From Planctomycetota bacterium (lineage in GTDB: Bacteria; Planctomycetota; UBA1135): a DNA stretch of 13,815 nt. Each line of letters begins with the position of its first letter. The first letter of the stretch is position 1. The translations under genes and the position numbers were made by a program. Of the stretch, positions 6,780 to 13,770 are shown piece by piece. The notes under the pieces were generated by a model that ran no database searches, had not been told where the DNA came from, and saw nothing but the letters and a program-made list of their open reading frames with translations. The stretch is from NCBI GenBank assembly GCA_003501525.1, contig DNPI01000239.1:1-13815 (forward strand), written 5' to 3'.

Positions 6780-9370
6780 TGCATTTTTTCACTGTTCAGT
6801 GCTTGGCGAATTTTCTTTAAAAGAGCTTGTCTCGACTCTAAATACGGATCAGAACTCGCCGTTTCGCCAACTAATTTTCGAGCGATGTCTTCTGCCTCAT
6901 GCAGTTTTTTCTGCATAAAAAGAGCATCAGCTAAAGAGGCTCGTGCCACTTGCGAGTGTTGAGGGCCTCCCAAATGATCTTCGCGTAAAGGGATTGTTTG
7001 CCTAAACAAGGCTTCCACTCGGAGCCAATCCTTCTTAACAGCGGCCACTCGTGCTAATCCTTCCACCGCATTGATGTGATATTCGGGAAATTCTTCTGCC
7101 GTGAATTCCTCGGCAAGAGCCCTAAATTCCTTTTCCGCTTCAACAAAGCGCCCCGCCATCAAGGCCGCCCAACTTAAATTAACACGACATACAACCACCA
7201 TCTGATGCGAATCTGAGAACATCTTTCTAAGAGAAGGCAATCGCTCTCTCCATATCGATTCTGCTTTCCCGTATTCGCCTAAGCCAAAATGGACAGCTGC
7301 CAGATTATTAGCCGTAGTAGTCACATAGCTGTGATCCGGGGGATATATCCTTCGCCGACCCTCTAGGGTCTCAATAAAGACATCCCGAGCAATGTCTAAA
7401 CGCTGCTGCGAGTAAAGAATAGATCCTAGATTATGAGAAGCTAGAAGTGCCAGCGGATGATCAAGTCCGACCAAACTCTTGAGCTCTCCGAGGGATTGCC
7501 TTACCAAATCTTCAGCCTCGTTTACTCTCTCTCGTTTCACCAAGGTCTCTGCCAGTCCTAGCATCGTGCCGATTGTGTCCTCGTCAACAAGACCCAGGAC
7601 TCGCCTTTGCCTCTCAAGGGTTTGCCTACCCAATGCTTCCGCTTCCGCCCATTTAAGGTTCTTTCGCAAAGCATCAGCAAGTATTGACTGAGTAAAAAGA
7701 GTGCTTGGGCTCTCCTCGCCAAGTACCTCTAATTTTCCCGCGACGCTCCGCTCCAAAAAAGCCCGCCCTTCAGAAATCTTGTCCAGGTCTATCATGAGGG
7801 CACCAAGAGAATGGAGGCAATCAAGCGCATCCTCTGATTTGGGGGCAAGATGCTCTTCAAGTATCACTAGGGCCTCCTTAAGGAAAGGCTCAGAGGTCTC
7901 ATAGCGACCTAGATTTTTGTGCACCTCGCCTAAAGTACGCAGCAAGCGAGCTCGTAACACTGGCTGTTCGGCCAAACTTTCTTTAAGACGCCTTTCCCCA
8001 CGCTCCAAAACCTCTTCTGCTGAAACCGTTTCTTTTTCGGACTGGAACAGGCCTACCAAAAAGTCGACCACTTCTTCGCGCTTCTCCTTTCCCTCAACAG
8101 CAACAGCAGCGGCCCCAGCGGCCTTTTGTTTGGCTGTTTCAGCTGCCACTCGCGCAGAAACATTTCCAGCAAGAAGCCACGAAATCACACAAAAAGATGC
8201 CACGGCAATAGAACCACTAACAGAGAGGACAGGATGCCGGCGGGACCATTTCGCCGCTCGAATATGCAAACCGGGTTTGCGAGCTTTAATTGGCTCATCC
8301 TTCAAGAATCTCTCCAAGTCGGCGCCAAAATCAGCCATCGTTTGGTAGCGACGCTTTCTATTCTTCTCCAGAGCCTTCATGCATATCAGAGACAGTTCGC
8401 TCGGTATGCCCGCTCGCACATCGTCCGGGTCAGGCGGGTCCTCCATCAAGATTCGCTCTAGCACTTGAGGGCCTGTGTCCCCCTCGAACGCCCGTTGAAA
8501 AGTCAGCGCCTCGTACAGAGTTGCCCCCAAAGAGAAAATATCTGTGCGATGGTCCACACCAATTTTGCTCGAAGCTGCCTGTTCGGGGCTCATGTAATAA
8601 GGCGTTCCAACAATCTGTTCTGTGTCAGAATCTTCAAAATCGAGCTCGTCTTTAATCTTTGCGAGCCCAAAGTCCGCAACTTTCGGATCACCTGCATCCG
8701 TCAGAAGAATATTGGACGGTTTTAAATCGCGATGTACCACATCCAGTCCATGAGCAGCCGCTAAACCTTCAGCTACTTTGCGGAAAAACTCTGCCACTTC
8801 CCGATAGCGATTTTCGCCCAATTCGCTCTTTCCTCGTAGAAAAGATATTTCGTCCGCGAGGTTCTTTCCGCCAGAGACTAATTCCTGGGCAATAAAGTGC
8901 GTCCCCGAGGCTTCCCCCACCGATAGTGTTTGGATTACAGAAGAATGGCTAATCTGACTGCCAACCTCGGCCTCCATTTGGAATCTCTCTATAAACAGGG
9001 GATTGTTCCCAAAATGAGGGGCTAACAATTTGAGGGCCACTCTACGACCGAGGGAAACCTGCTCTGCTTCCCAAACAACTCCTACGCCACCCCGACCCAA
9101 CTCGCGAAGTAAACGGAAATCCCCAAGGATTTTCTCTCCTGAAGGCGCGTCTGCAATCTCAACGTGCCCACCACCCTCGATATTCGCCGCTTTAGTCTCT
9201 TTGACTAGATTTTTGTACTGGCCAAGCATCTCCTCCAGTCCAGCACGCACATCAACATCTTGGTCGGCTAAAAACTGAATTGTTTCAGGTGTATCGCCTC
9301 CTTTCAGAAGAGAAAGCCACTTCTGAAAAGCTTCTTCTGTCTTTTTCTTTTTTGCGTCTTGTCCTTCCAT
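6776..9370 (-). CDS. Membrane Ser/Thr protein kinase with TPR region (Pkn type)
   Basis: 864 residues. An N-terminal leader (1-83) precedes a Hanks-type kinase domain (about 84-355). Its glycine loop is GRGGVG (92-97), the ATP lysine Lys114 in VALKLL, the catalytic loop HRDLKPSN (213-220), the metal motif DFG (233-235), the activation-segment end GTPYYMSPEQ (255-264) and the DIFSLG helix follow. All key residues are present, so it should be active. One membrane helix (about 380-402) follows RRHP, placing the kinase inside the cytoplasm. Residues ~410-860 are helical repeats of TPR type (for example LLRTLGEVHKNLGRYETSEP, NNLAAVHFGLGEYGKAE), presumably outside the membrane as a sensor or scaffold. 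This architecture is common in planctomycetes. AGGT lies 6 bases before the ATG. It is the first gene of an operon with the ArsC-like gene and diverges from the kelch gene; its signal and targets are unknown. Confidence 0.95.
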   Translation of the reverse strand: MEGQDAKKKKTEEAFQKWLSLLKGGDTPETIQFLADQDVDVRAGLEEMLGQYKNLVKETKAANIEGGGHVEIADAPSGEKILGDFRLLRELGRGGVGVVWEAEQVSLGRRVALKLLAPHFGNNPLFIERFQMEAEVGSQISHSSVIQTLSVGEASGTHFIAQELVSGGKNLADEISFLRGKSELGENRYREVAEFFRKVAEGLAAAHGLDVVHRDLKPSNILLTDAGDPKVADFGLAKIKDELDFEDSDTEQIVGTPYYMSPEQAASSKIGVDHRTDIFSLGATLYEALTFQRAFEGDTGPQVLERILMEDPPDPDDVRAGIPSELSLICMKALEKNRKRRYQTMADFGADLERFLKDEPIKARKPGLHIRAAKWSRRHPVLSVSGSIAVASFCVISWLLAGNVSARVAAETAKQKAAGAAAVAVEGKEKREEVVDFLVGLFQSEKETVSAEEVLERGERRLKESLAEQPVLRARLLRTLGEVHKNLGRYETSEPFLKEALVILEEHLAPKSEDALDCLHSLGALMIDLDKISEGRAFLERSVAGKLEVLGEESPSTLFTQSILADALRKNLKWAEAEALGRQTLERQRRVLGLVDEDTIGTMLGLAETLVKRERVNEAEDLVRQSLGELKSLVGLDHPLALLASHNLGSILYSQQRLDIARDVFIETLEGRRRIYPPDHSYVTTTANNLAAVHFGLGEYGKAESIWRERLPSLRKMFSDSHQMVVVCRVNLSWAALMAGRFVEAEKEFRALAEEFTAEEFPEYHINAVEGLARVAAVKKDWLRVEALFRQTIPLREDHLGGPQHSQVARASLADALFMQKKLHEAEDIARKLVGETASSDPYLESRQALLKKIRQALNSEKMQ

Positions 9371-9434
9371 TGTCTACCTATAACGGATTCTAGCCAGCCA
9401 GAACCGAATTTGACGATTTTGGTGTACGATATCC
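9371..9434. other. Divergent intergenic region, kinase / kelch genes
   Basis: These 64 bases separate the divergent kinase and kelch genes and should hold at least the kinase promoter. On the minus strand a TATAGG-like hexamer lies just before the kinase ATG; on the plus strand TTGACG (9410-9415) resembles a -35 box but has no well-spaced -10 partner before the GTG start. I see no clear operator repeat. The promoter assignment is not firm. Confidence 0.3.
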
Positions 9435-11048
9435 GTGTTCATTTCTTCAGTGAAACCTCCCATCCCCCTCATTCTCGCTTGGGCGCTTCTCGCTTCTGGA
9501 GCCTTAGCCCAAAACCGATCCTCCATTGATTTATATGGTGGTGGCTTAATCGGAGAAACGACTTGGGTTGACATAGACAATCTACGTCCCCAAATGCCCG
9601 TCTTTGCCGCTTTTGGTTCAAGCGGCGGGCACAACGCAACTTTAGTTAATATTTCAGGTGACTTAGATGACCTCCTATGGGTTAGAGATTTGTACCAAGG
9701 GAGATTTTTCTACTTAGGAGAAGCCGATACAAGCGGAGCTCTCTCCTACAACCTCATAATCCCGGATGTCCCTGAAATGGAAAACGCCAATCTTTACATC
9801 CAGGCGTTGACCTATGACAGCAGCTTTAGTTCTGGCCCAGACATGTTCGACTCAGTTAGCAATTTAGTTCTGCTGAAACCATCCTATGAAGGAGAGTGGA
9901 GGGATCATGAAGAATCTCTGCCCGCTGCCGCTCATCAAGCTTATGCCATTCAAATGCGCACAGAACGTGGCGGCGCCACAAAAGTTCTCATAACGGGAGG
10001 AGGTAGCGCTCTCTTCCAAGAGGCTGCAAGCAAATTCGAAACAACGGATCAAGCATACGAATGGGACACTACCCTGCAGATGATGAACCCTCTTCCGAAT
10101 ATGCATGAAGAGCGAGCAGCCCATACCGCCACACAATTGCAAGACGGTCGAATTCTAATAACAGGAGGTATGCATTACGCCGGAACCGACAATGCTGGGT
10201 ACCGAACAGAAGTCACCGATGGCGTAGAAATCTGGAATCCAGAGACTTGGTCCTTCGAGCAACTTCCACCCATGAACGAACCCCGAGCTTTCCACCAAGC
10301 CGTGCTACTCAACGACGGCAGAGTTCTAGTCCTCGGCGGGGCCACGGGATGGGGGACGAACCATGTCCTGCACGCTTTTGACCAAACTGTAGCTTCAGCA
10401 ATCCGAAGCACTGAAATTTGGAACCCCACGACATTCCAGTGGACCCAAGGGCCTAACATGCCAACAACAAACATCGGATGCCGCGCTGTCAAGGATCCCG
10501 CAGGCGCCATCCTCGTCGCAGGTGGTATCAATCAACAGAATCAAGTACATCCTCTTGTGTTTCGATTCGACCCGCAGGCAACTTATGTACAGGAAGTTGG
10601 ACAAATGAAAGCCCCAAGGGCTTTCTTCTCCATGGTCCTGTTGCGCGACAATCGCGTCTTTGTTGCAGGAGGTTACGAGGGTGACGCAACCAACCTCTTC
10701 GCCATCAAGTCGACCGAATTGTTTGACCCTCAATTTCAGGCCTTTGAATTTTCTACTCCGCTACCAGAAGCAATTGCAATGGGCACAGCGGTTCAGGGAA
10801 TTCTCGGGAATAACATGGTTTATATCACGGGAGGAACAAATGAAAATGTTGGGTTAGTCAGCGGAACGACCATGATGACTTTTAACCCCGGCAATGAAAG
10901 CACGGCAAGCGGGCGCACTTCGAACCAGGACCACGGCGGCGGGATTGTGATTATGGTTGGAAATGGAGCTGTCGGAGTTGTCACTGGCGCAGGGTCTACC
11001 CCATGGGGCCAAGCCGAAGGCGAAAGCATGGCGCCAATGGGCGATTAA
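9435..11048 (+). CDS. Secreted kelch-repeat protein
   Basis: 537 residues. The signal peptide ends ILAWALLASGALA-Q, so the protein is exported. Residues ~27-150 form a separate beta domain (SIDLYGGGLIGETTWVDI onward). From ~165 to ~500 there are about five or six kelch repeats, each with a Gly-Gly pair after a hydrophobic strand (VLITGGG, ILITGGMHYAG, VLVLGGATGW, ILVAGGI, VFVAGGYEG, VYITGG) and an exposed IWNP/LFDP Trp or Phe strand; these would fold as a beta-propeller for binding. No catalytic residues are evident. Start: GTG 9435 is given, but GTG 9450 yields a tidier signal peptide (MKPPIPLILAWALL) and is a real alternative; neither has a Shine-Dalgarno site. It lies 66 bases upstream of the candidate selenoprotein on the same strand and may share its transcript. 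Confidence 0.88.
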   Translation: MFISSVKPPIPLILAWALLASGALAQNRSSIDLYGGGLIGETTWVDIDNLRPQMPVFAAFGSSGGHNATLVNISGDLDDLLWVRDLYQGRFFYLGEADTSGALSYNLIIPDVPEMENANLYIQALTYDSSFSSGPDMFDSVSNLVLLKPSYEGEWRDHEESLPAAAHQAYAIQMRTERGGATKVLITGGGSALFQEAASKFETTDQAYEWDTTLQMMNPLPNMHEERAAHTATQLQDGRILITGGMHYAGTDNAGYRTEVTDGVEIWNPETWSFEQLPPMNEPRAFHQAVLLNDGRVLVLGGATGWGTNHVLHAFDQTVASAIRSTEIWNPTTFQWTQGPNMPTTNIGCRAVKDPAGAILVAGGINQQNQVHPLVFRFDPQATYVQEVGQMKAPRAFFSMVLLRDNRVFVAGGYEGDATNLFAIKSTELFDPQFQAFEFSTPLPEAIAMGTAVQGILGNNMVYITGGTNENVGLVSGTTMMTFNPGNESTASGRTSNQDHGGGIVIMVGNGAVGVVTGAGSTPWGQAEGESMAPMGD

Positions 11049-11114
11049 TTCCAGAATCCAATACTGCGTGCTACCATTAGAGAGAGCAATGGCTCGATAA
11101 CCAAACAAATCATC

Positions 11115-12095
11115 ATGATGCGAATCGTCACGACCCTCTCGTTAACGGCAACGGCTTTCTTCCTAGCTGGAAGCCCTGCTGGTGCAGCCCCTCAATGATG
11201 CCCGAGTAGTGGCGCGGGCGGTTCGTCCGTTACCTACGGTGGCCCAGGAGACACTGCTCCTGCTTCTCCCGGCCCTGCACCGGCCGGCCCCATTTCTGGT
11301 GGCGGCACCACCGCTCCAGTGACTCCCGCTGCCCCAGCCATGCCTGTTGCCTCAGGAGCACCAGGCGGTGTGCCTTTCAAGCTAGTCCGAATGAAGACAA
11401 GCAAAATGCGCCTCAAGATGGACTGGGATTACCCCGTTTGGAAACCTGCAGCAGCAGAAGACAGCAAAGGGACGAGTTCTTCTGTAGCCCTAAAAGCACT
11501 ACCACGTTCTGACGCGTTCGCATATATCGCACAAAACGACAGGCGGCCAATTCTGGCACTCAGAGAGTGTGACTCCTGCACGGGCACTGATGACGCACTC
11601 CTCAGCCGCAAGGATGACAACGAAAAAACTTTTCTTATGGCCCGCTGGTTCCACTGTGTGAAACTTCCTGCACATGTTCTGGCAGAAGACCATCCTTTCA
11701 GGAATGCTTTTTCTGAACGACATCCGCCCCATCTTTTTCTTGCCAATGCTGACGGAGAGAATTTAATCCCCCTCAAAGGAGACCAGTCCAGGACTGAGCT
11801 TTGGGATGGAATGCTCGCTCTGCTTGAGATGGAATATTCCAAGGACGCGAAAAAAGCCCTACGAAATATTCAGCGTCTCCTTGACGAATACGACACACTT
11901 GACGGACGAGAAGACCTTCTACTCGAGCAACTGGAAGCTGAAATCGAAAAGAATGGGCCAAAGTCCTACAAGCTTGGCAAGATTCGTAAAGACCTCGCAC
12001 GGGTCGCAAGCGCTAAAGAAAAGGCGCTCGCCAAAGAAGCGAAAGCCAGCGAACTTGGTTTAAAAGCGGCAGATAAGCAGACAACCTCTCGCTGA
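11115..12095 (+). CDS. Candidate exported selenoprotein, thioredoxin-like (in-frame TGA read as Sec)
   Basis: Read as one 326-residue protein with the TGA at 11196-11198 as selenocysteine. Residues 1-~25 are a signal peptide (MMRIVTTLSLTATAFFLAG, then SPAGAA). Sec28-Cys29 follow in APQ-U-CPSSGAGG. Residues 39-47 are VTYGGPGDT, then a Gly/Pro/Ala/Thr-rich linker to about residue 85, a leader style seen in secreted planctomycetal proteins. Residues ~130-240 look thioredoxin-like: a FAYIAQNDRRPILAL strand, a Cys152-Asp-Ser-Cys155 pair, a further Cys181 and a PPHLFLANADGENLI strand. The C-terminal ~80 residues are charged helix. Without recoding, the product would begin at an internal GTG (11319) or later and lose its signal peptide. 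ATG 11118 is an alternative start. The frame holds no other stop until TGA at 12093-12095, which overlaps the next ATG. Alternatives are a nonsense mutation or sequencing error. Confidence 0.75.
11196..11198 (+). other. In-frame TGA, candidate selenocysteine codon
   Basis: This TGA lies 27 codons after the signal-peptide ATG and is followed directly by TGC (Cys), giving a Sec-Cys pair, a typical redox arrangement. The frame before it encodes a perfect signal peptide and the frame after it encodes the GGPGDT leader and the thioredoxin-like domain. TGA serves as a normal stop for several other genes here (glycosylase, methyltransferase, kinase, and this gene itself), so a genome-wide change to Trp is excluded. 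Confidence 0.7.
11200..11243 (+). promoter_or_regulatory. Candidate bacterial SECIS hairpin
   Basis: Hand folding of the RNA just after the UGA gives an upper stem CGGGC (11215-11219) with GUCCG (11225-11229) closing a five-base loop GGUUC (11220-11224). The two-base bulge CG (11213-11214) comes next, then U210-A232 with two G-U pairs, then GUAG (11206-11209) with CUAC (11234-11237), then after a small internal loop GCCC with GG-U-GGC (11238-11243 side). The loop starts 21 bases after the UGA and has G in its first two positions, which fits the usual rule for bacterial SECIS elements (loop about 16-37 bases from UGA, conserved G at the loop start) that recruit SelB. The GGU in the loop recalls E. 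coli fdhF. The pairing was done by eye and the energy was not computed. Confidence 0.6.
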
Positions 12096-13306
12096 TGCTC
12101 CATACCCAGGTGGTCGGCCTACTCGGCCTCCTGACCTTTCTCAGCAATCCTGCCTTTGGGCAGGACAAGAGTGAGGTAGACCCATACACAAAGAACGAAC
12201 CAGCGGCAATGAAGGCCGCTGGCATCCTCCGCTTCGGGAACTTCCCCTGGGGAGATGAGCACGGCACTTCCTCAGTCGAAGAAACCCTCGGGGATACCGA
12301 TCTCCTTTGGATAGAAACTTCTCACTTTCGCATCGCTTCCACTCTCGGCGAATACTCCATCCCAAATAATCAAAGACAGAAGAAGAAGATTAGGACGGAG
12401 CTAGAAGAGCTCGCGAAGAAAATACCTAACCTTAATCCCCGAAGAATTCGCACACTCGATGCATGGCTCAGGCTGCACCTTTGGGCCATGAGACTCGAAA
12501 AAACTTACAACGAAGTTTCCGCGATCCTTCAAATCGAGGACAGCAACTTTCCACCAGAAAAAGGTGTGTTGGTGAGCGGAAAATACATGGGAGAAGGCCC
12601 GTTTCTCGGTATGCCCGAAAAATTTACGCTTTTTATTGCAGAAAAAGAAAGCACCCTAGGCAGATACAGCAGCCGATACTGCCCCCCATTTTCTGGTGGC
12701 CCGAAAAGGCACCTTTTCCAAAAATTCGGTTCGATGATGTTCGGCACTGCCGAAGAATTTGCAAACGGTCTCCTGAAAGACGATACCCAAATGCACTGCC
12801 ATGTAGTGGCATCCATCGTTCACAACTTAGTGGATTGTTACCGTTTTTACTGGTACAGCTTGCCCGTTTGGATTCCCGAAGGGTTAGCTCACCACTTTGT
12901 CCGTCAAATCGAACCTCGCTTCAACCAGTTCACATCGGTAAAAGAATATTCGCCAAACGATGGAGACAACTGGGAATGGGAAGAGCGCATTCGAGCACGA
13001 GTCGGGCACAACTTCTTTCCCACCTTTTCCAAACTCATGCAATGGACTGGCCATTCCGACAGAAAAGTAGCGGACCACATGATGATGTGGTCGAGAGTCG
13101 ATTACCTAGTTCAAGAAAAGCCCGATTCTTTTGCCTCTTTTTTGGATAGCATGACAGGACTAGTACCCGGCAAGGGCCGACTTCCAACAACAGAGGAAAT
13201 CCTCGCTCTTCAAGAAAAAGCTTTCTTGGAAGCATTCGGTACATCCCCGGAATCCTTTGATAAACAATGGACAACTTGGGTTAAAAAAAAATACAAGGCT
13301 AAATGA
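12095..13306 (+). CDS. Exported gluzincin-like (peptidase MA-like) protein, possibly inactive
   Basis: 403 residues with a signal peptide (MLHTQVVGLLGLLTFLSNPAFG, cleavage near residue 22). The central region HCHVVASIVHNLV (234-246) followed about 15-20 residues later by LPVWIPEGLAHHF (256-268) has the layout of gluzincin metallopeptidases of the peptidase MA-like / DUF1570 kind, where a HExxH helix is followed by a W-x-x-EG-(L/I)-A helix supplying the third ligand. Here Glu262 is present but a canonical HExxH is not: the helix reads H-V-V-A-S-I-V-H-N-L. It may therefore be non-catalytic or use a variant site. The mature N-terminal part (ETSHFRIAS, then long charged helices) also fits such proteins. 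Its ATG shares one base with the stop of the selenoprotein candidate (TGATG), and its own stop overlaps the next ATG, so all three are probably translated together. Confidence 0.7.
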   Translation: MLHTQVVGLLGLLTFLSNPAFGQDKSEVDPYTKNEPAAMKAAGILRFGNFPWGDEHGTSSVEETLGDTDLLWIETSHFRIASTLGEYSIPNNQRQKKKIRTELEELAKKIPNLNPRRIRTLDAWLRLHLWAMRLEKTYNEVSAILQIEDSNFPPEKGVLVSGKYMGEGPFLGMPEKFTLFIAEKESTLGRYSSRYCPPFSGGPKRHLFQKFGSMMFGTAEEFANGLLKDDTQMHCHVVASIVHNLVDCYRFYWYSLPVWIPEGLAHHFVRQIEPRFNQFTSVKEYSPNDGDNWEWEERIRARVGHNFFPTFSKLMQWTGHSDRKVADHMMMWSRVDYLVQEKPDSFASFLDSMTGLVPGKGRLPTTEEILALQEKAFLEAFGTSPESFDKQWTTWVKKKYKAK

Positions 13307-13770
13307 GTCATCTCCTCATCATCTTCCTCCTCTTGTCGCCCCAGAAAAGCAATGTCACTGAGGAGTCACTCGCAGTTGATTTAGTGGCTAAAGGCTTGGA
13401 GCAGCCTCTTTTTCTAACCTCTCCACCCGACGATTTAGAAAGACTCTTTGTCTTAGAGCGACCTGGGAGAATTCGAATCCTCAAAAACGGCTCTCTTTTG
13501 GAGGAGCCTTTTTTGGACATAAAGCGGAAAATTACCACCCGAGGCGAAGGAGGAATCCTCGGCCTTGCCTTTCATCCTAACTACAAAGAAAACGGACGAT
13601 TTTTCATTAATTACACTGAAAAGAAAAACAAGGGAGCCACCATTGTCGCCGAATGGACTGTCCATCCCGACAACCCCGATATTGCCAATCTCGATTCGGG
13701 TGTTGAGATTATTCGAATCCAACAACCTTGGTCGAACCACAATGGTGGCATGGTTGAATTGTGTTCCTGA
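13303..13770 (+). CDS. PQQ-type glucose/sorbosone dehydrogenase family, broken or truncated
   Basis: 155 residues with a hydrophobic leader (MSHLLIIFLLLSPQ), so probably exported. The sequence matches the start of soluble aldose/glucose-sorbosone dehydrogenases, six-bladed propellers that oxidise sugars with PQQ: LVAKGLEQPLFLTSPPDDLE, RLFVLERPGRIRILK, GGILGLAFHPNYKENGRFFINYT and QPWSNHNGG with the catalytic-type His146. Family members run to roughly 350-450 residues and continue after NHNGG with a FGPDG-YLY-GLGDGG block; here the frame instead ends in a few unrelated residues (ELCS) at TGA 13768-13770. The last ~60 bases of the window do not restore the family in any frame. Either the gene is disrupted or the window ends in unreliable sequence. 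Its ATG overlaps the upstream stop by 4 bases (ATGA). Confidence 0.8.
   Translation: MSHLLIIFLLLSPQKSNVTEESLAVDLVAKGLEQPLFLTSPPDDLERLFVLERPGRIRILKNGSLLEEPFLDIKRKITTRGEGGILGLAFHPNYKENGRFFINYTEKKNKGATIVAEWTVHPDNPDIANLDSGVEIIRIQQPWSNHNGGMVELCS

Noticed and set aside
7479..8895. Series of plus-strand open frames opposite the kinase-TPR gene
   Set aside because: They mirror the antisense of a strongly supported kinase and TPR sequence, with Ser/Arg-rich content and no family features.
9410..9430. TTGACG ... TACGAT as a sigma-70 promoter for the kelch gene
   Set aside because: The spacing is only 9 bases, and a properly spaced -10 would fall at or inside the start codon.
11077..11095. CCATT...AATGG inverted repeat before the selenoprotein candidate as a terminator
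   Set aside because: It has only five A/T-containing pairs with a nine-base loop and no T run; too weak to call.
11196..11198. Reading the TGA as tryptophan under an altered genetic code
   Set aside because: TGG encodes Trp throughout and TGA ends several well-recognised genes in the window, including the SMUG1 homologue and the kinase.
11195..11209. Reinitiation at the ATGs overlapping the TGA
   Set aside because: ATG at 11195 and 11198 lead in another frame straight to TAG at 11207-11209, so they cannot restart the downstream protein.
11245..11262. Second hairpin (CAGGAG-ACACTG-CTCCTG) as the SECIS element
   Set aside because: Its loop is over 50 bases from the TGA and lacks G in the first two positions; the 11200-11243 hairpin fits far better.
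11319..12095. Starting the thioredoxin-like gene at the internal GTG
   Set aside because: This leaves an export-type protein without its signal peptide and ignores the in-frame GGPGDT leader and signal peptide immediately upstream.
12463..13149. 228-codon open frame inside the gluzincin-like gene
   Set aside because: It lies in another frame of a gene with a signal peptide, family motifs and overlapping operon junctions; its protein is Arg/Pro-rich with no recognisable motif.
13768..13770. TGA ending the PQQ-type dehydrogenase as another Sec codon
   Set aside because: A TAA follows five codons later and the residues after the TGA do not match the family.
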